Below are positions 9,554 to 18,658 of a DNA stretch of 64,000 nt, one piece after another. Source of the stretch: Nocardiopsis sp. FIRDI 009 (GTDB lineage: Bacteria; Actinomycetota; Actinomycetes; Streptosporangiales; Streptosporangiaceae); NCBI RefSeq assembly GCF_003386285.1, contig NZ_QPNC01000004.1:1-64000 (forward strand), in the 5' to 3' direction. Numbering within the stretch: position 1 is the stretch's first letter; each line of letters starts with the position of its first letter. The position numbers and the translations under genes are program-made. The notes under the pieces are model-generated. The model was not told the DNA's origin and ran no database searches. It saw only the letters and a list, made by a program, of their open reading frames with translations.

Positions 9554-9590
9554 CACGCGGGGCGGGCGCCGTCCGGCCCCGCCCCGCGTG
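9554..9590 (-). terminator. Terminator between unbU and dapF
   Basis: Perfect 13-bp stem (9554-9566 with 9578-9590), 11-nt loop, in the 98-bp gap between the end of unbU and the start of dapF. It would insulate the core gene dapF from the enediyne operon running into it. Confidence 0.65.
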
Positions 9591-9627
9591 CGGGCCGCCG
9601 GACGACGCCCGGTTCCGACGGTCTCCC

Positions 9628-10626
9628 CTACGCCGGGGCCGTGCCCGTGGAGCGCCCGTCGGCGGTGGCCGGAGCGCTCGGACGGGAGAACCAGGGGGCG
9701 CTCACCAGGACCACGCCCCGCAGCAGACAGGTGATGACGAGGGCGAAGAAGAGTCCGAAGACGACGTGGAAACTGACCAGGAGGCCGTACACCAGGGCCG
9801 TGGTCAGACCGAAGACCATCTGGTTGCGCGGCCTGTTCGGCGTCGTCCCGGGGTCGGTGATCATGTAGTTGGTGAACAGGATGAAGGCCACCCCGGTCAG
9901 CGGCGCCAACGCCGCTACCAGCATGTGGTCGAGGAACAGCCACCGCAGCACGGCCTGCAGAACGAAGCCCCCCACCCAGGCGAGGATCAGCGGCCACCGC
10001 TTGGTGAGGTTGACGTTGAGCATGGTCCCGGCCATGAGGATCCCGAGCGGGATCAGCCAGTCCACCGTGCCGAAGGTGTCGTTGGTGAAGTGGTAGGGCG
10101 GGGCGATCCCCACCCACGGGAAGAGCAGCAGGGTCACCGCGATCCCGAGGTTGGAGGGGTTGAGGAAGTGCCGCCTGCGGCCGTTGACGGGGATGCGCAG
10201 GACGTACTTGTTGGCCACCGCGATGGACACGGCGAACAGGTACGGCCACAGCGAGGTGTTGCCCCACAGGAGCATCGCGCAGGCCAGGGCCGCGATGTGG
10301 GTCGGCAGCAGGTAGTCGACCAGCTTGCCGAATCCGCCCACGTATCCGGGCGTCCGGTTCGCGGCCCGGGCGTCCAGGGTCTCCAGGGCGAGGTCGAACG
10401 CGTAGCCGAACAGCAGGGCGACGATGGGCGTCACGGGCGACTGTTCGAAGCCCAGGAACAGGTGCCCCACGATGTTGAACACGGTGATGGAGGTGGCGAA
10501 CATGCGCAGCGCCTTCAGGCGCCGGTCCACCGGGGGTTTCGCGGTCGGCTCGGAGGTGGTGGGGGTCCCCGCCGGTTCCCCCGCGGTACCGGCGGGGGGC
10601 CCGCCGTCGGATCTGGTGACAGTCAT
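9628..10626 (-). CDS. unbU: Enediyne biosynthesis membrane protein UnbU (E5)
   Basis: 332 residues, integral membrane. After a 30-residue Pro/Thr-rich tail come about eight to ten hydrophobic segments; the RnfD-like region includes LNPSNLGI (about residue 168) and FTNYMITDPGTTPN (about 263). This is the UnbU/E5 family, part of the conserved enediyne cassette (PKSE, TEBC, UnbL, UnbV, UnbU). Its biochemical role is not established; the resemblance to RnfD suggests membrane electron transfer, which is inference. Its ATG overlaps the unbV stop as ATGA (10623-10626), so the two are translationally coupled. Most enediyne clusters keep this gene next to the PKS; here it is about 38 kb away. Confidence 0.9.
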   Translation of the reverse strand: MTVTRSDGGPPAGTAGEPAGTPTTSEPTAKPPVDRRLKALRMFATSITVFNIVGHLFLGFEQSPVTPIVALLFGYAFDLALETLDARAANRTPGYVGGFGKLVDYLLPTHIAALACAMLLWGNTSLWPYLFAVSIAVANKYVLRIPVNGRRRHFLNPSNLGIAVTLLLFPWVGIAPPYHFTNDTFGTVDWLIPLGILMAGTMLNVNLTKRWPLILAWVGGFVLQAVLRWLFLDHMLVAALAPLTGVAFILFTNYMITDPGTTPNRPRNQMVFGLTTALVYGLLVSFHVVFGLFFALVITCLLRGVVLVSAPWFSRPSAPATADGRSTGTAPA

Positions 10627-12524
10627 CGGACAACCGCCGTTCCGTCGTCGTTGAGGAGGATCGTCTGGGTTCCGGGCTCGACCACCAGCTCGGCGGTGTG
10701 GGTGCCCCCGTCGCCGTCCCGCCAGGAGACGGTGACCGGCAGGTCGCCCTCCGGGGCCGCCAGGTGGACGATGGAGTCGGAGGCCCCCACGTGTCCGTTG
10801 GCCGGGAAGAGCTGGCGGGTCTGCGGGGGGTGCCCCTCGCCGTCGACCACGGCCGAGGCGCCGATCGCCGGTGTGGGCGCGCCGTCGACCGCCCCCGGCC
10901 GCACCAGTCGGAGCACGACACCGGGTGCGGCGTCGGGCGCGGCGTTCAGCAGCAGGCGCGAGTCCTGCCACTGGTTGGCGACCATGACGTCCAGGAGCCC
11001 GTCGCCGTTGACGTCACCGAAGGAGAAGGCGCGGGTGACGTCCTCCTCGGCGATGCCGAGCGGCTCGGCCAGGTCGTCGTAGACGCCGTCCTCGTTGCGC
11101 ACCCAGAACGGGTTGGACTCGTGTCCGGACAGGTCGTCGCCCTCGGCGAAGGTGGGCCAGACCCAGGGGTACTTGAGCAGCTGGTCGTTGCCCATGGCGA
11201 TCTCCTGCAGCTCCGGCCAGCGCGTGTTCTCGCCCTGGAGGAAGCCGGTCGCCTGGAACAGCTCCTCGGTGCCGTCGTTGTCGAAGTCGCCGGCCTTGAC
11301 GTCCCAGGACCACCCGCTGCGCGCCAGGCCCAGTTCCTCGCTGGCCTCGTCGAAGGGCACGGAGCCCTCCAGCAGGTCGGCGCCCTCCCCGTCGGGCACG
11401 AAGGCGAAGTTGCTCTCGTGCAGCGCGTAGGGGCTGGTGATGTTGCTGACGACCATCATCGGCAGGTCCTGGCCGTCCACGTAGGTGAACGCGATCCCCA
11501 TGCCCTTGAAGGATCCGTTGCCCAGGACCTGGGACTTGGGGGTGGTCATGTTCCGCTCGCCCTCGACCAGTTCCAGCCGGACGTCACCGGGGGTGGAGGT
11601 GTTGACGAGGAGGTTGTCGTTGCCGAAGTCGTTGCCCAGGTAGATGTCGGGCAGGCCGTTGCCGGACAGGTCCTGGAAGCCGATCGCCAGGGTCCAGGCC
11701 GTCATCACCCGCTCGGGGAGCGCGATGGTGGCGTCCGTGACGGTCGGCGGGGCGTCGGCCTCGCCGGTCGGGTCGGTGAGCAGGACGCGGTTGCGGCCGC
11801 CGTTGGTGGCCAACCCCATGCTCTGCTGCATCTCCATGCGGGTCTCGTCGTCCGCGTCGGGGTCCAGGACGCGGGCGCCGTCCGGGAAGTAGTTGCCGAC
11901 CAGGACGTCGAGTCCGCCGTCGCCGTCGATGTCGGCCACGTTCAGGGCGGTCGTGTTCCAGACCTGCATCGGCTGCACGAACTCGTGGGCGGTGAAGTTC
12001 CCGGCCGCGGGGACCGCCCCGGGTTCCGCCGTGTTCAGGAACAGGACGGGTGAGCGCCCCCAGTAGTAGACGATGACGTCCTGGTCTCCGTCCTCGTCCA
12101 TGTCGGCGGGGACGCAGCCCATCGGGGCCATGGTGTGGTCGTAGGGCAGGCCGTCGGGCAGCAGTTCGACCACGGGGTAGTCGTCCTGTCCACTGCCGGG
12201 GGCGTTGCGCAGGGTGACGCTGTCGTCGCGCGGGTCGACCAGGCAGGCGTCCGAGGACGTGCCCAGTCCGCGCAGGTCGAGGAGGGCGCCCCCCGCACCG
12301 ACCGAGGAGATCCACCCCCGGAAGTGGTCCAGGTCGGGCGCCACGACCCGCTCGTGTCGGGCGTCGTCGGGCGCGGAGTTCAGGGCGAGTGTCTCGAAGG
12401 CGAAGGGCGCGGCCCGCTCCGCCTGTTCCTGTTCACTCGCGGAGGGGCGGACGGTGAAGGCGCCGAGGGCGCCTATGAGCGCCAGAGCCAGCGCCACCGT
12501 CGCGACGCGGTACATCAGCCGCAT
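10623..12524 (-). CDS. unbV: Enediyne biosynthesis FG-GAP protein UnbV (E4)
   Basis: 633 residues from ATG 12524, with AAGGAG 6 nt upstream. Residues 5-25 form a hydrophobic signal or anchor, so most of the protein is probably outside the membrane. At least five Asp-rich calcium-binding FG-GAP/VCBS loops are visible: DMDEDGDQD (about 137), DIDGDGGLD (196), DLSGNGLPD (284), DFDNDGTEE (411) and DVNGDGLLD (503). The C-terminal region (about 545-633, containing AIGASAVV) is the ASPIC/UnbV domain. This E4 family is diagnostic of enediyne clusters. Its function is unknown. It is the first gene of a two-gene operon with unbU and is divergent from the sgcJ-like gene. Confidence 0.92.
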   Translation of the reverse strand: MRLMYRVATVALALALIGALGAFTVRPSASEQEQAERAAPFAFETLALNSAPDDARHERVVAPDLDHFRGWISSVGAGGALLDLRGLGTSSDACLVDPRDDSVTLRNAPGSGQDDYPVVELLPDGLPYDHTMAPMGCVPADMDEDGDQDVIVYYWGRSPVLFLNTAEPGAVPAAGNFTAHEFVQPMQVWNTTALNVADIDGDGGLDVLVGNYFPDGARVLDPDADDETRMEMQQSMGLATNGGRNRVLLTDPTGEADAPPTVTDATIALPERVMTAWTLAIGFQDLSGNGLPDIYLGNDFGNDNLLVNTSTPGDVRLELVEGERNMTTPKSQVLGNGSFKGMGIAFTYVDGQDLPMMVVSNITSPYALHESNFAFVPDGEGADLLEGSVPFDEASEELGLARSGWSWDVKAGDFDNDGTEELFQATGFLQGENTRWPELQEIAMGNDQLLKYPWVWPTFAEGDDLSGHESNPFWVRNEDGVYDDLAEPLGIAEEDVTRAFSFGDVNGDGLLDVMVANQWQDSRLLLNAAPDAAPGVVLRLVRPGAVDGAPTPAIGASAVVDGEGHPPQTRQLFPANGHVGASDSIVHLAAPEGDLPVTVSWRDGDGGTHTAELVVEPGTQTILLNDDGTAVVR

Positions 12525-12729
12525 TCGGAGCTCCTTGGAGGCGGGTGGTCCGGCCACCCGTCGGGATCGGGACGCTCCTCAGGTTCGCCGTCACCCCCCG
12601 CACAGCTCCATATCCATTCTTGCGACGCCGAAAAAGGCAGGAATAAAGCACGCAATCGAGAGGATGCCGCTGAACTCACGGTCGTTCACGATCAAAGAAA
12701 ACATCCGTCGATTCTTCACGGGAGAACAC
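12525..12729. promoter_or_regulatory. Divergent promoter region unbV / sgcJ-like
   Basis: 205 bp with an AT-rich core (about 12608-12718) between two divergent enediyne genes. The AT-rich tract includes an A-run near 12628 and AAAGAAAA near 12695. I could not define promoter boxes with confidence. Confidence 0.45.
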
Positions 12730-13158
12730 ATGACCAGTACGAACGGCGCCGCCATCCCCGGACTTTCCGCGGCGGACTCGGCAGACGTGGCGAAACTCCC
12801 GGGGCAGATCGTCGCCGCCTGGGCCGACCACGACGCGAAGGCGTTCTCCGAGGTGTTCACCGAGGAGTGCACCATGGTCCTGCCCGGTGTGCTGTGCCGC
12901 GGCCGGGAAGAGGTCCGCGAATTCATGGCCTCCGCCTTCGCCGGTCCCTTCAAGGGCACGCGCGTCACCGGAACCCCTGTCAGCGCGAGGGCTCTGGGAG
13001 CCGACGCCGCGGTACTGGTGACGCAGGGCGGGGTCCTGGCCCCCGGTGACGAGGAGGTCTCCGACGCCCGCGCCATCCGGGCCACGTGGGTGGCCGTGCG
13101 CACCGACGGGGGCTGGCGGCTCGCCGCCTACCAGAACAGCCCCCGCGACGCCGCCTGA
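12730..13158 (+). CDS. SgcJ-like NTF2/SnoaL-fold protein
   Basis: 142 residues, ATG with GGGAG upstream. Belongs to the SgcJ/EcaC family of NTF2-like proteins. The helix containing IVAAWADHDAKAFSEVF (about residue 28) and the TMVLPGVLCRGREEV stretch (about 49) are typical, and the C-terminal ATWVAVRTDGGWRLAAYQNS closes the cone-shaped sheet. SgcJ is required for the nine-membered enediyne C-1027 but has no proven catalytic activity; it may bind an intermediate. Its presence is one of the pointers to a nine-membered product. It is monocistronic, followed by a strong hairpin. Confidence 0.82.
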   Translation: MTSTNGAAIPGLSAADSADVAKLPGQIVAAWADHDAKAFSEVFTEECTMVLPGVLCRGREEVREFMASAFAGPFKGTRVTGTPVSARALGADAAVLVTQGGVLAPGDEEVSDARAIRATWVAVRTDGGWRLAAYQNSPRDAA

Positions 13159-13182
13159 GAACGGCGGCGCCGGCGTGTCACG

Positions 13183-13224
13183 GGGCCCGGATCCGCCGAC
13201 TCTTCGGTGCGCGGATCCGGGCCC
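13183..13224 (+). terminator. Terminator after the sgcJ-like gene
   Basis: Perfect 14-bp stem (13183-13196 with 13211-13224), 14-nt loop, 25 bp after the stop codon. Confidence 0.7.
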
Positions 13225-13287
13225 GTCCGTGCGGTCGCTCGCCCGCGGGACGGCACAGGCGGCGCGCCGCCCCGGGCACAGCGCTCG

Positions 13288-13319
13288 GAGGGGTCCGGTG
13301 CGTTCGCACCGGACCCCTC
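13288..13319 (-). terminator. Terminator after the epoxide hydrolase gene
   Basis: Perfect 15-bp stem (13288-13302 with 13305-13319), effectively closed by a GTTC turn, 22 bp beyond the end of the leftward epoxide hydrolase gene. It can act in both directions between the two convergent genes. Confidence 0.75.
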
Positions 13320-13340
13320 ACGCCCGCCCGCGGGGCTCCG

Positions 13341-14501
13341 CTACCACTCCAGCGTGCGGCAGAACTCCCGCACGTCCCGGACCAGCTCCTCGGGGCGTTC
13401 CAGGGCGGCGAAGTGGCCTCCGGAACCGAACTCGGTCCAGTGGGTCAGGGTGGGCAGGATGCCCTCGGCGTAGCGGCGGATCGCGCGGACGGCGTCCTTG
13501 GGGAAGCAGGCCACGCCCACGGGCGCCCGCAGCGGCCACGGTCCCGCCCACGTACGCACGAAGTTCTCCGTGGTGTGGTTGGACTCGAAGTAGAGCTGGG
13601 CGCTGCTCCCCGCCGTGGCCGTGAACCAGTAGACGCTGGCGTTGGTCAGTACCCGGTCCCGATCCACCGCGTCCTCGGGAACCTTCGCGGAGTCGGTCCA
13701 CTCCCAGAACTTCTCCCAGATCCAGGCGAGCTGGCCCACGGGCGAGTCCGTCAGGGCGTAGGCGAGGGTCTGCGGGCGCGTGGACTGGATGTGGCGCCAC
13801 CCCGCGCCGTCCTCCTCGAAGCGGGCCGCGAACCGCAGCCGCTCCGCGTCGGCGGCGTCCGGCTCCCCCGCGTCCGGCGGCGGCACGGTGACGAGCATGT
13901 TCACGTGGACGCCCGCGACGTGGTCCGGGTCGGCCAGGCCCGTGCGCAACGAGATCACCGAGCCCCAGTCACCACCCTGGGCGGCGTAGCGCCCGTACCC
14001 CAGACGGCGCATCAGCTCCGCCCACGCGCGGGCGACCCGCTCGGTGTCCCACCCGGGCTCGGTCGGTGCGCCGGAGAACCCGTACCCCGGGATCGACGGG
14101 ATCACCACGTGGAACGCGTCGGCGGCGTTCCCCCCGTGCGACACCGGGTCGGTGAGCGGACCCACGACGTCGAGGAACTCGACCGGCGATCCGGGCCAAC
14201 CGTGGGTGAGCAGCAGGGGTCTGGCACCGGGCTCGGCCGAGCGCACGTGCAGGAAGTGCACGTCCACCCCGTCGATCTCGGTCACGTACTGGGGGAACGT
14301 GTTCAGGTGCGCTTCGGCTGCGCGCCAGTCGTATCCGGTCCGCCAGTACTCGGCGAGTTCACGGAGGTAGTCGAGAGGGACCCCGCGCTCCCACTCCGGT
14401 CCGGGGCCCTGCCGGGGCCACCGGGTGGCCGCGATCCGGGCGTGGAGGTCGTCGATGTCGCTCTGGGGGATGTGGACCGTGAAGGGACGGATCCGTGTCA
14501 T
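13341..14501 (-). CDS. Epoxide hydrolase (SgcF/NcsF2 type)
   Basis: 386 residues, ATG 14501 with AGGAAGGG upstream. An N-terminal epoxide-hydrolase domain (about residues 1-110) precedes an alpha/beta-hydrolase core. The oxyanion motif is HGWPGSPVE (about 95), the nucleophile is Asp178 in GGDWG, and the catalytic His363 lies in GGHFAALE. The homologous enzymes SgcF and NcsF2 open an epoxide on the nine-membered enediyne core to a vicinal diol, to which peripheral groups are then attached. Its start overlaps the stop of the upstream flavoprotein gene (ATGA), which suggests an epoxidase-hydrolase pair. This is the best single enzyme clue to a diol-bearing nine-membered core, though that remains inference. 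Confidence 0.87.
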   Translation of the reverse strand: MTRIRPFTVHIPQSDIDDLHARIAATRWPRQGPGPEWERGVPLDYLRELAEYWRTGYDWRAAEAHLNTFPQYVTEIDGVDVHFLHVRSAEPGARPLLLTHGWPGSPVEFLDVVGPLTDPVSHGGNAADAFHVVIPSIPGYGFSGAPTEPGWDTERVARAWAELMRRLGYGRYAAQGGDWGSVISLRTGLADPDHVAGVHVNMLVTVPPPDAGEPDAADAERLRFAARFEEDGAGWRHIQSTRPQTLAYALTDSPVGQLAWIWEKFWEWTDSAKVPEDAVDRDRVLTNASVYWFTATAGSSAQLYFESNHTTENFVRTWAGPWPLRAPVGVACFPKDAVRAIRRYAEGILPTLTHWTEFGSGGHFAALERPEELVRDVREFCRTLEW

Positions 14502-15898
14502 GTGTTGCCCTTCCTGGGGAGAGCGGAGCTGAGCCGGGGGGACTGGGGGCCGGGGCGGCCGGGCCGGATGAGGGAGTGCCGGGCCACCCGCAGAAGCAGG
14601 GACGGACGCATGATGGACTGCGGCGGCGCCACCAGCCCGGCGGCGCGGACGAAGGCTTCCGAGAGCCGCGCGTCGTGGACGGCGGCCTGTTGGAGGCGGG
14701 TCGTGTAGGCGTTGACGAGGCGGGTCAGGGGTGTCCTGCGCCCCTCCACCCCGGGGTAGCCCAGGTCGGAACCGGCCGCCAGGTCCCACGGCGCCTGCAC
14801 GTCGCGCGCCACGTCCGCGAAGAAGCGGCGCGCCGAGAGCGGACGTGGCGCGCTCACGTGCCGTCGGAGGGTGAGTGCCTCGCGCGCGGCGACCGTCATG
14901 CCCTGGGCGTAGACCGGGTTGAACGAGCAGACCGCGTCGCCGACCACCACGAACCCCTCCGGGAAGCGGTTCAGCGCCTCGTAGCGCCGACGGACGCTGG
15001 CCGGGAACCGGATGGTCACGGGATCGTCCAGGGGTTCGGCGTCGGCGATGGCGCGGTGGATGTCGGGGATGGGCAGCGAGCGGACGTAGTCGGTGTACCC
15101 CTCCGGGTCGGTGGGCGGGTGGTCGCCCAGGACGCCGGTCAGGGAGAGTTGGACGTGCCCGCCCGGGACGGGATAGAAGAAGGCACCGCGCGGGTGCGAG
15201 GGGGTGGCCGCCGGGATGATGGCGATGTCGTCGCCGAAGGGGTCGCAGTTCAGACGGTAGTGGCGGGTGGTGTACGCGAGGCGGATGCCGACGCGCTCCT
15301 CCGGCGGGCGTTCGTAGCCGAGTTCCTCCAGCCAGACCGGGGTCCTGGACCCCCGGCCCGTCGCGTCCACCACCAGGTCCGCCTCCAGGGTGGTCGGCTC
15401 TCCGCCCTCCGGCGTGACCCGGGCTCCGACCACGCGCCGTCCGCCCCGGTCCGTGACCAGTCCGTCGATGCTGTGCCCGGTGCGCGTGACCACCCCCGGG
15501 ATCGCGAACACGCGCCTTCGCACGCGGTCCTCCAGCACCGGCCGCGTGGCGGCCAGGGAGAGCAGTCCCGAGCGGGTGGGCCGCATCCTCCTGCCGCCGA
15601 AGTACCAGCGGATGTCTCCGCTGAAGTCACCCACCTGCACGCCGGCGCCGATCAACTCCTCGGTCAGGCCGGGGAAGAGGCCCTCCAGGATCTGCTGGCC
15701 CTGGGCCACGAGGCCGTGGGCGTGGCGGCCCTGCGGGACGCCGCGCCGCGGCCCCGTCCCGTCCGTCAGCGGATCTCGGTCCACCACGACGACCTCGCCG
15801 AAGGAGTCCGAGAGCGTCCGAGCGGCCAGGAGACCCGCCATACTCCCGCCCAGGACCACGGCACGACCGCCCGAGCGGCCCGTACTCGCCCCTGTCAT
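14498..15898 (-). CDS. FAD-dependent monooxygenase, candidate epoxidase
   Basis: 466 residues, start at ATG 15898 with GGGGAGG 5 nt upstream. Class A flavoprotein fold: N-terminal dinucleotide-binding motif [13 protein letters not shown] (residues 14-26), the internal VVDATGRGS segment (about 173) and the second FAD motif [15 protein letters not shown] (about 316). This matches single-component aromatic hydroxylases and epoxidases related to PHBH and geranylgeranyl-reductase-like proteins. The gene lies between an acyl-CoA-dehydrogenase-fold monooxygenase and the epoxide hydrolase, overlapping the latter by four bases. From context it is a good candidate for epoxidation of the enediyne core. 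The substrate is inferred, not shown. Confidence 0.72.
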   Translation of the reverse strand: MTGASTGRSGGRAVVLGGSMAGLLAARTLSDSFGEVVVVDRDPLTDGTGPRRGVPQGRHAHGLVAQGQQILEGLFPGLTEELIGAGVQVGDFSGDIRWYFGGRRMRPTRSGLLSLAATRPVLEDRVRRRVFAIPGVVTRTGHSIDGLVTDRGGRRVVGARVTPEGGEPTTLEADLVVDATGRGSRTPVWLEELGYERPPEERVGIRLAYTTRHYRLNCDPFGDDIAIIPAATPSHPRGAFFYPVPGGHVQLSLTGVLGDHPPTDPEGYTDYVRSLPIPDIHRAIADAEPLDDPVTIRFPASVRRRYEALNRFPEGFVVVGDAVCSFNPVYAQGMTVAAREALTLRRHVSAPRPLSARRFFADVARDVQAPWDLAAGSDLGYPGVEGRRTPLTRLVNAYTTRLQQAAVHDARLSEAFVRAAGLVAPPQSIMRPSLLLRVARHSLIRPGRPGPQSPRLSSALPRKGNT

Positions 15899-15914
15899 GG
15901 TCGCCTCCCCGCCC

Positions 15915-17087
15915 TCAGACGTAGTCCGTGTTGGGAGCGAGGCCGCACATGGTCCGGCCGTGGAGCTCGAAGTTGGTCTCGGGGTGCATGATCGCGTGCA
16001 GGGACAGGGTCCTCATGTCGCGCTCCACCCGCTGGATGGGCACCGAGGAGTAGACCGACGAGGCTCCGCTGGCGTCGGCCAGGAGCGTCACGGCCTCACG
16101 GGCCCTGCGGCAGGCCGCCCCCATGTGCAGGCGGACCTTCGAGCGGTCCTCGATCGTCCATCCCTGCGGGCCGCCGAGGTCCGCGATCTCCGCGGCCCTG
16201 CGCGTGTGGAAGTCCGCCTCCTCGATCGCGGCCTCGGCCTTGGCCACCGTCAGGTGGGTGACCGGGGCCTGGGCCTGGTCGTCGTAGGAGGTGTAGGTGA
16301 TCTTGCGGCCCGGGAGGCGCTCGAAGAACAGATCGCGGGCCGCCAGGGCCAGGCCCAGGGCGACGCCGCTGATCGTGGCGCAGGCCGTGGGCATGAAGGG
16401 GACGGCGTACGCGGGCGCGGTGTCCTCCCCCTCGTACGAGGGCTGGCCCTGGATGACGGGCACGATCGACAGGACGCGCTCCTGGGGCACGAAGAGGTTC
16501 TCCGCCGTGGTGGACACGCTCCCCGACCCCCGCAGGCCGGCGGTGTCCCAGTCGTCCACGATCTCCAGGTCGTCGACCGGGATGGCGAGCATCACCGGCT
16601 CGTAGCCGCCGTCGGGGAGGGGGCGCACGGCGGCGTTGGTGTTCCAGTGGCTCTGCTGGACGCCGGTGTTGAAGGACCAGCGTCCGTTGACGACCACGCC
16701 GCCGTCCGCCGGGGTGGCGACCGCGGTCGGGCCGATGATGCCGCACACCCGGGTGTCGGGGGAGGAGAACACCTCGTCCCGCACCTTGTCGGGGAAGCGC
16801 GCCATCATCCAGGCGCTGATGGACCACACCGCGGCGGTCCAGCCCGTGGAACCGTCTCCGCGGGTCAGCTGGGTGACCACGTCGGTCACGGTACGCGTGT
16901 CGGCCTCGTGCCCCCCGTACCTGGCGGGTCGGCGCAGCCCGAGGAGCCCGGCTCCGTCGAGGGCGTCGACCACGTCGTCGGTGAGGCGGCGTCGCGACTC
17001 CACCTCCGCCGCGTTCTCACGCAGCAGCGGAACCAGACCCTCGGCTCGCGCGACGAGTTCCGCCCTCGTCGGTGTGGAAACAGTCAC
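15915..17087 (-). CDS. Acyl-CoA-dehydrogenase-fold flavin monooxygenase A
   Basis: 390 residues. GTG 17087 was chosen because AGGGG lies 6 nt upstream and the protein begins its first helix (RAELVARAEGLVPLL) directly after. An in-frame extension to 17132 lacks a ribosome-binding site. The fold is that of acyl-CoA dehydrogenases, but sequence features (DGSTGWTAAVWS, about 83; VNGRWSFNTG, about 127; LRGSGSVSTTAENLFVP, about 178) place it with two-component FMNH2/FADH2-dependent hydroxylases such as HsaA and DszC. It would need a separate flavin reductase; the E6-like gene at 47,345 is the obvious partner. First gene of a three-gene operon. A paralogue lies at 21,877. Confidence 0.75.
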   Translation of the reverse strand: MTVSTPTRAELVARAEGLVPLLRENAAEVESRRRLTDDVVDALDGAGLLGLRRPARYGGHEADTRTVTDVVTQLTRGDGSTGWTAAVWSISAWMMARFPDKVRDEVFSSPDTRVCGIIGPTAVATPADGGVVVNGRWSFNTGVQQSHWNTNAAVRPLPDGGYEPVMLAIPVDDLEIVDDWDTAGLRGSGSVSTTAENLFVPQERVLSIVPVIQGQPSYEGEDTAPAYAVPFMPTACATISGVALGLALAARDLFFERLPGRKITYTSYDDQAQAPVTHLTVAKAEAAIEEADFHTRRAAEIADLGGPQGWTIEDRSKVRLHMGAACRRAREAVTLLADASGASSVYSSVPIQRVERDMRTLSLHAIMHPETNFELHGRTMCGLAPNTDYV

Positions 17088-17299
17088 CAAAAACCCCTTT
17101 CGGTCTTCTCCCATGCGGGACAACCGTTTCATCCCGCCCCACGGAAATCATCTTTTCGATTGCTTTCGCGAACCCGGGGCGTCCTGGACCGGAGGCGGAC
17201 AGGGCAACCGGGGAGTCGCTCTGCCATCCTCCGGTACCCGACGATGGCCCAAGAAAAGGAGAGACGCACCTCCCCTTCCCGAGATCACGAGGGAGCGCC
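17088..17299. promoter_or_regulatory. Divergent promoter region, monooxygenase A / solute-binding homologue 1
   Basis: 212 bp with an AT-richer stretch at 17,090-17,170. It includes the inverted repeat GCGGGA...TCCCGC near 17,115-17,136. No gene is seen. Confidence 0.4.
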
Positions 17300-18658
17300 A
17301 TGGAGAGCGCAATCGAGGAGAACGGCAGAACCACGATCGAGGCGTGGTTCCACTACTACATTTCTCCGGACTTCCTGGACGGCGTCCGGTCGGTGGCTGC
17401 GGAGTTCGAGAAACGCCACCCCGAATACCGGGTGAACATCACGGGGCACCATTTCGGGAGAATGCCCGAGGCCGTGGCCGAGGCCGCGGCGCGGGGGGAG
17501 CCGCCCGCCCTGGCCGAGTACCTCTACCTCTCCAGCAGGGAGGCGCTGGACACGCGGGGCAGGGACGGCCGGCCGCTGTTCCGCCCGGTCCAGCGGGCTC
17601 TGGGGCGACGCGAGGAGGTCCTGGGAGAGCGCGCCGTCCTGATGGACGTGCTCCCCTCCGCGCGCGACTACTTCAGCTACGGCTCGGAGGTCGTGGCCAT
17701 GCCCTGGATGGTCTCGACCCCGCTGATGTTCGTGAACCGTTCGCTGCTGGAGCGGTCCGGTTCCGAACGGGTCCCGGCCACCTGGCGTGAACTGGCCGAG
17801 GCCTGCGCGGCGGTGCGGAACGCGCCGGGCGGGCCGGAGCACGGAGTCACCTGGGCCAACTACGGCTGGTTCTTCCAGCACGCGGTGGCCCAGCAGGGAG
17901 GTGTGCTGGCCGACCGGGGCAACGGACGCGAGGGCCGACCCACGCGCGTGGTCCTCGACTCCCCCGAGATGCTCTCCTACGTGCGGTGGTGGCGGGGGAT
18001 GCACCGGGACGGCCACTACCTCTACACCGGCACGAAGGCCGACTCCACCAGCACCCCCCAGGCCTTCGCCGAGGCGCACGCCGCCTTCGCCGAGCAGCGC
18101 GTCGCCTTCGTCATGGGCTCCTCGGTGGAGGCCGACCAGGTGCTCGGGGCGGGGCGGGCGCACGGTTTCGACGTCACCGCCCACCCGCTCCCGCACAACG
18201 ACGAAGTCCCCCACGCGGGCAACCTCATCGGAGGGGACGCGCTCTGGCTCGCCGACGGCCTGCCGGAGCGGGTGGAGGCCGGAGCCCTGGCCTTCCTCCA
18301 GTTCCTCAACTCCCCCGAGGTGGCCGCGCAGCGCCACCGGTCCACCGGGTTCAGCCCCGTGACGAGGGGCGCGGTCGACCTGCTCACCCGGGAGGGCTGG
18401 TTCGACCGGAACCCGCACCTGCGCGTGGCCGTGGACCTGTTGGACGTCCACGCCCCGACGCACGCGGCTCGCGGCGCCCTCCTCCAGGGTTTCTCCGGGG
18501 TCCACGACGTCATCACCGACGCCATGCACGACGTGCTGGTGGCGGGCGCCGACCCCGGGGAACGGTTCGGCCTGGCCACCACGCGCGCACAGGCCCTCCT
18601 GGACGAAGCCGCTCCGACCGCGCCCACGACCCGAACCGCTGGAAGGACCGATCGATGA
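17300..18658 (+). CDS. Cytosolic solute-binding-protein homologue 1
   Basis: 452 residues from ATG 17300 with AGGGAG 6 nt upstream. It resembles UgpB/MalE-type ABC solute-binding proteins: early FEKRHPEYRVNI (about residue 33), MPWMVSTPLMFVNRSLL (about 133), TWRELAEAC, and the C-terminal ALAFLQFLNSPEVAAQRH region (about 333). It has no signal peptide or lipobox: the N-terminus is short and charged. No ABC permease or ATPase gene lies nearby. A clear paralogue is at 28,654, also signal-less. It may bind an intermediate or the toxic product inside the cell; this is inference. It is coupled by ATGA overlap to the following methyltransferase. Confidence 0.72.
   Translation: MESAIEENGRTTIEAWFHYYISPDFLDGVRSVAAEFEKRHPEYRVNITGHHFGRMPEAVAEAAARGEPPALAEYLYLSSREALDTRGRDGRPLFRPVQRALGRREEVLGERAVLMDVLPSARDYFSYGSEVVAMPWMVSTPLMFVNRSLLERSGSERVPATWRELAEACAAVRNAPGGPEHGVTWANYGWFFQHAVAQQGGVLADRGNGREGRPTRVVLDSPEMLSYVRWWRGMHRDGHYLYTGTKADSTSTPQAFAEAHAAFAEQRVAFVMGSSVEADQVLGAGRAHGFDVTAHPLPHNDEVPHAGNLIGGDALWLADGLPERVEAGALAFLQFLNSPEVAAQRHRSTGFSPVTRGAVDLLTREGWFDRNPHLRVAVDLLDVHAPTHAARGALLQGFSGVHDVITDAMHDVLVAGADPGERFGLATTRAQALLDEAAPTAPTTRTAGRTDR

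Noticed and set aside
9628..10626. RnfD subunit of an Rnf complex
   Set aside because: The similarity is to one subunit only; no other rnf genes are present and the coupled neighbour is UnbV.
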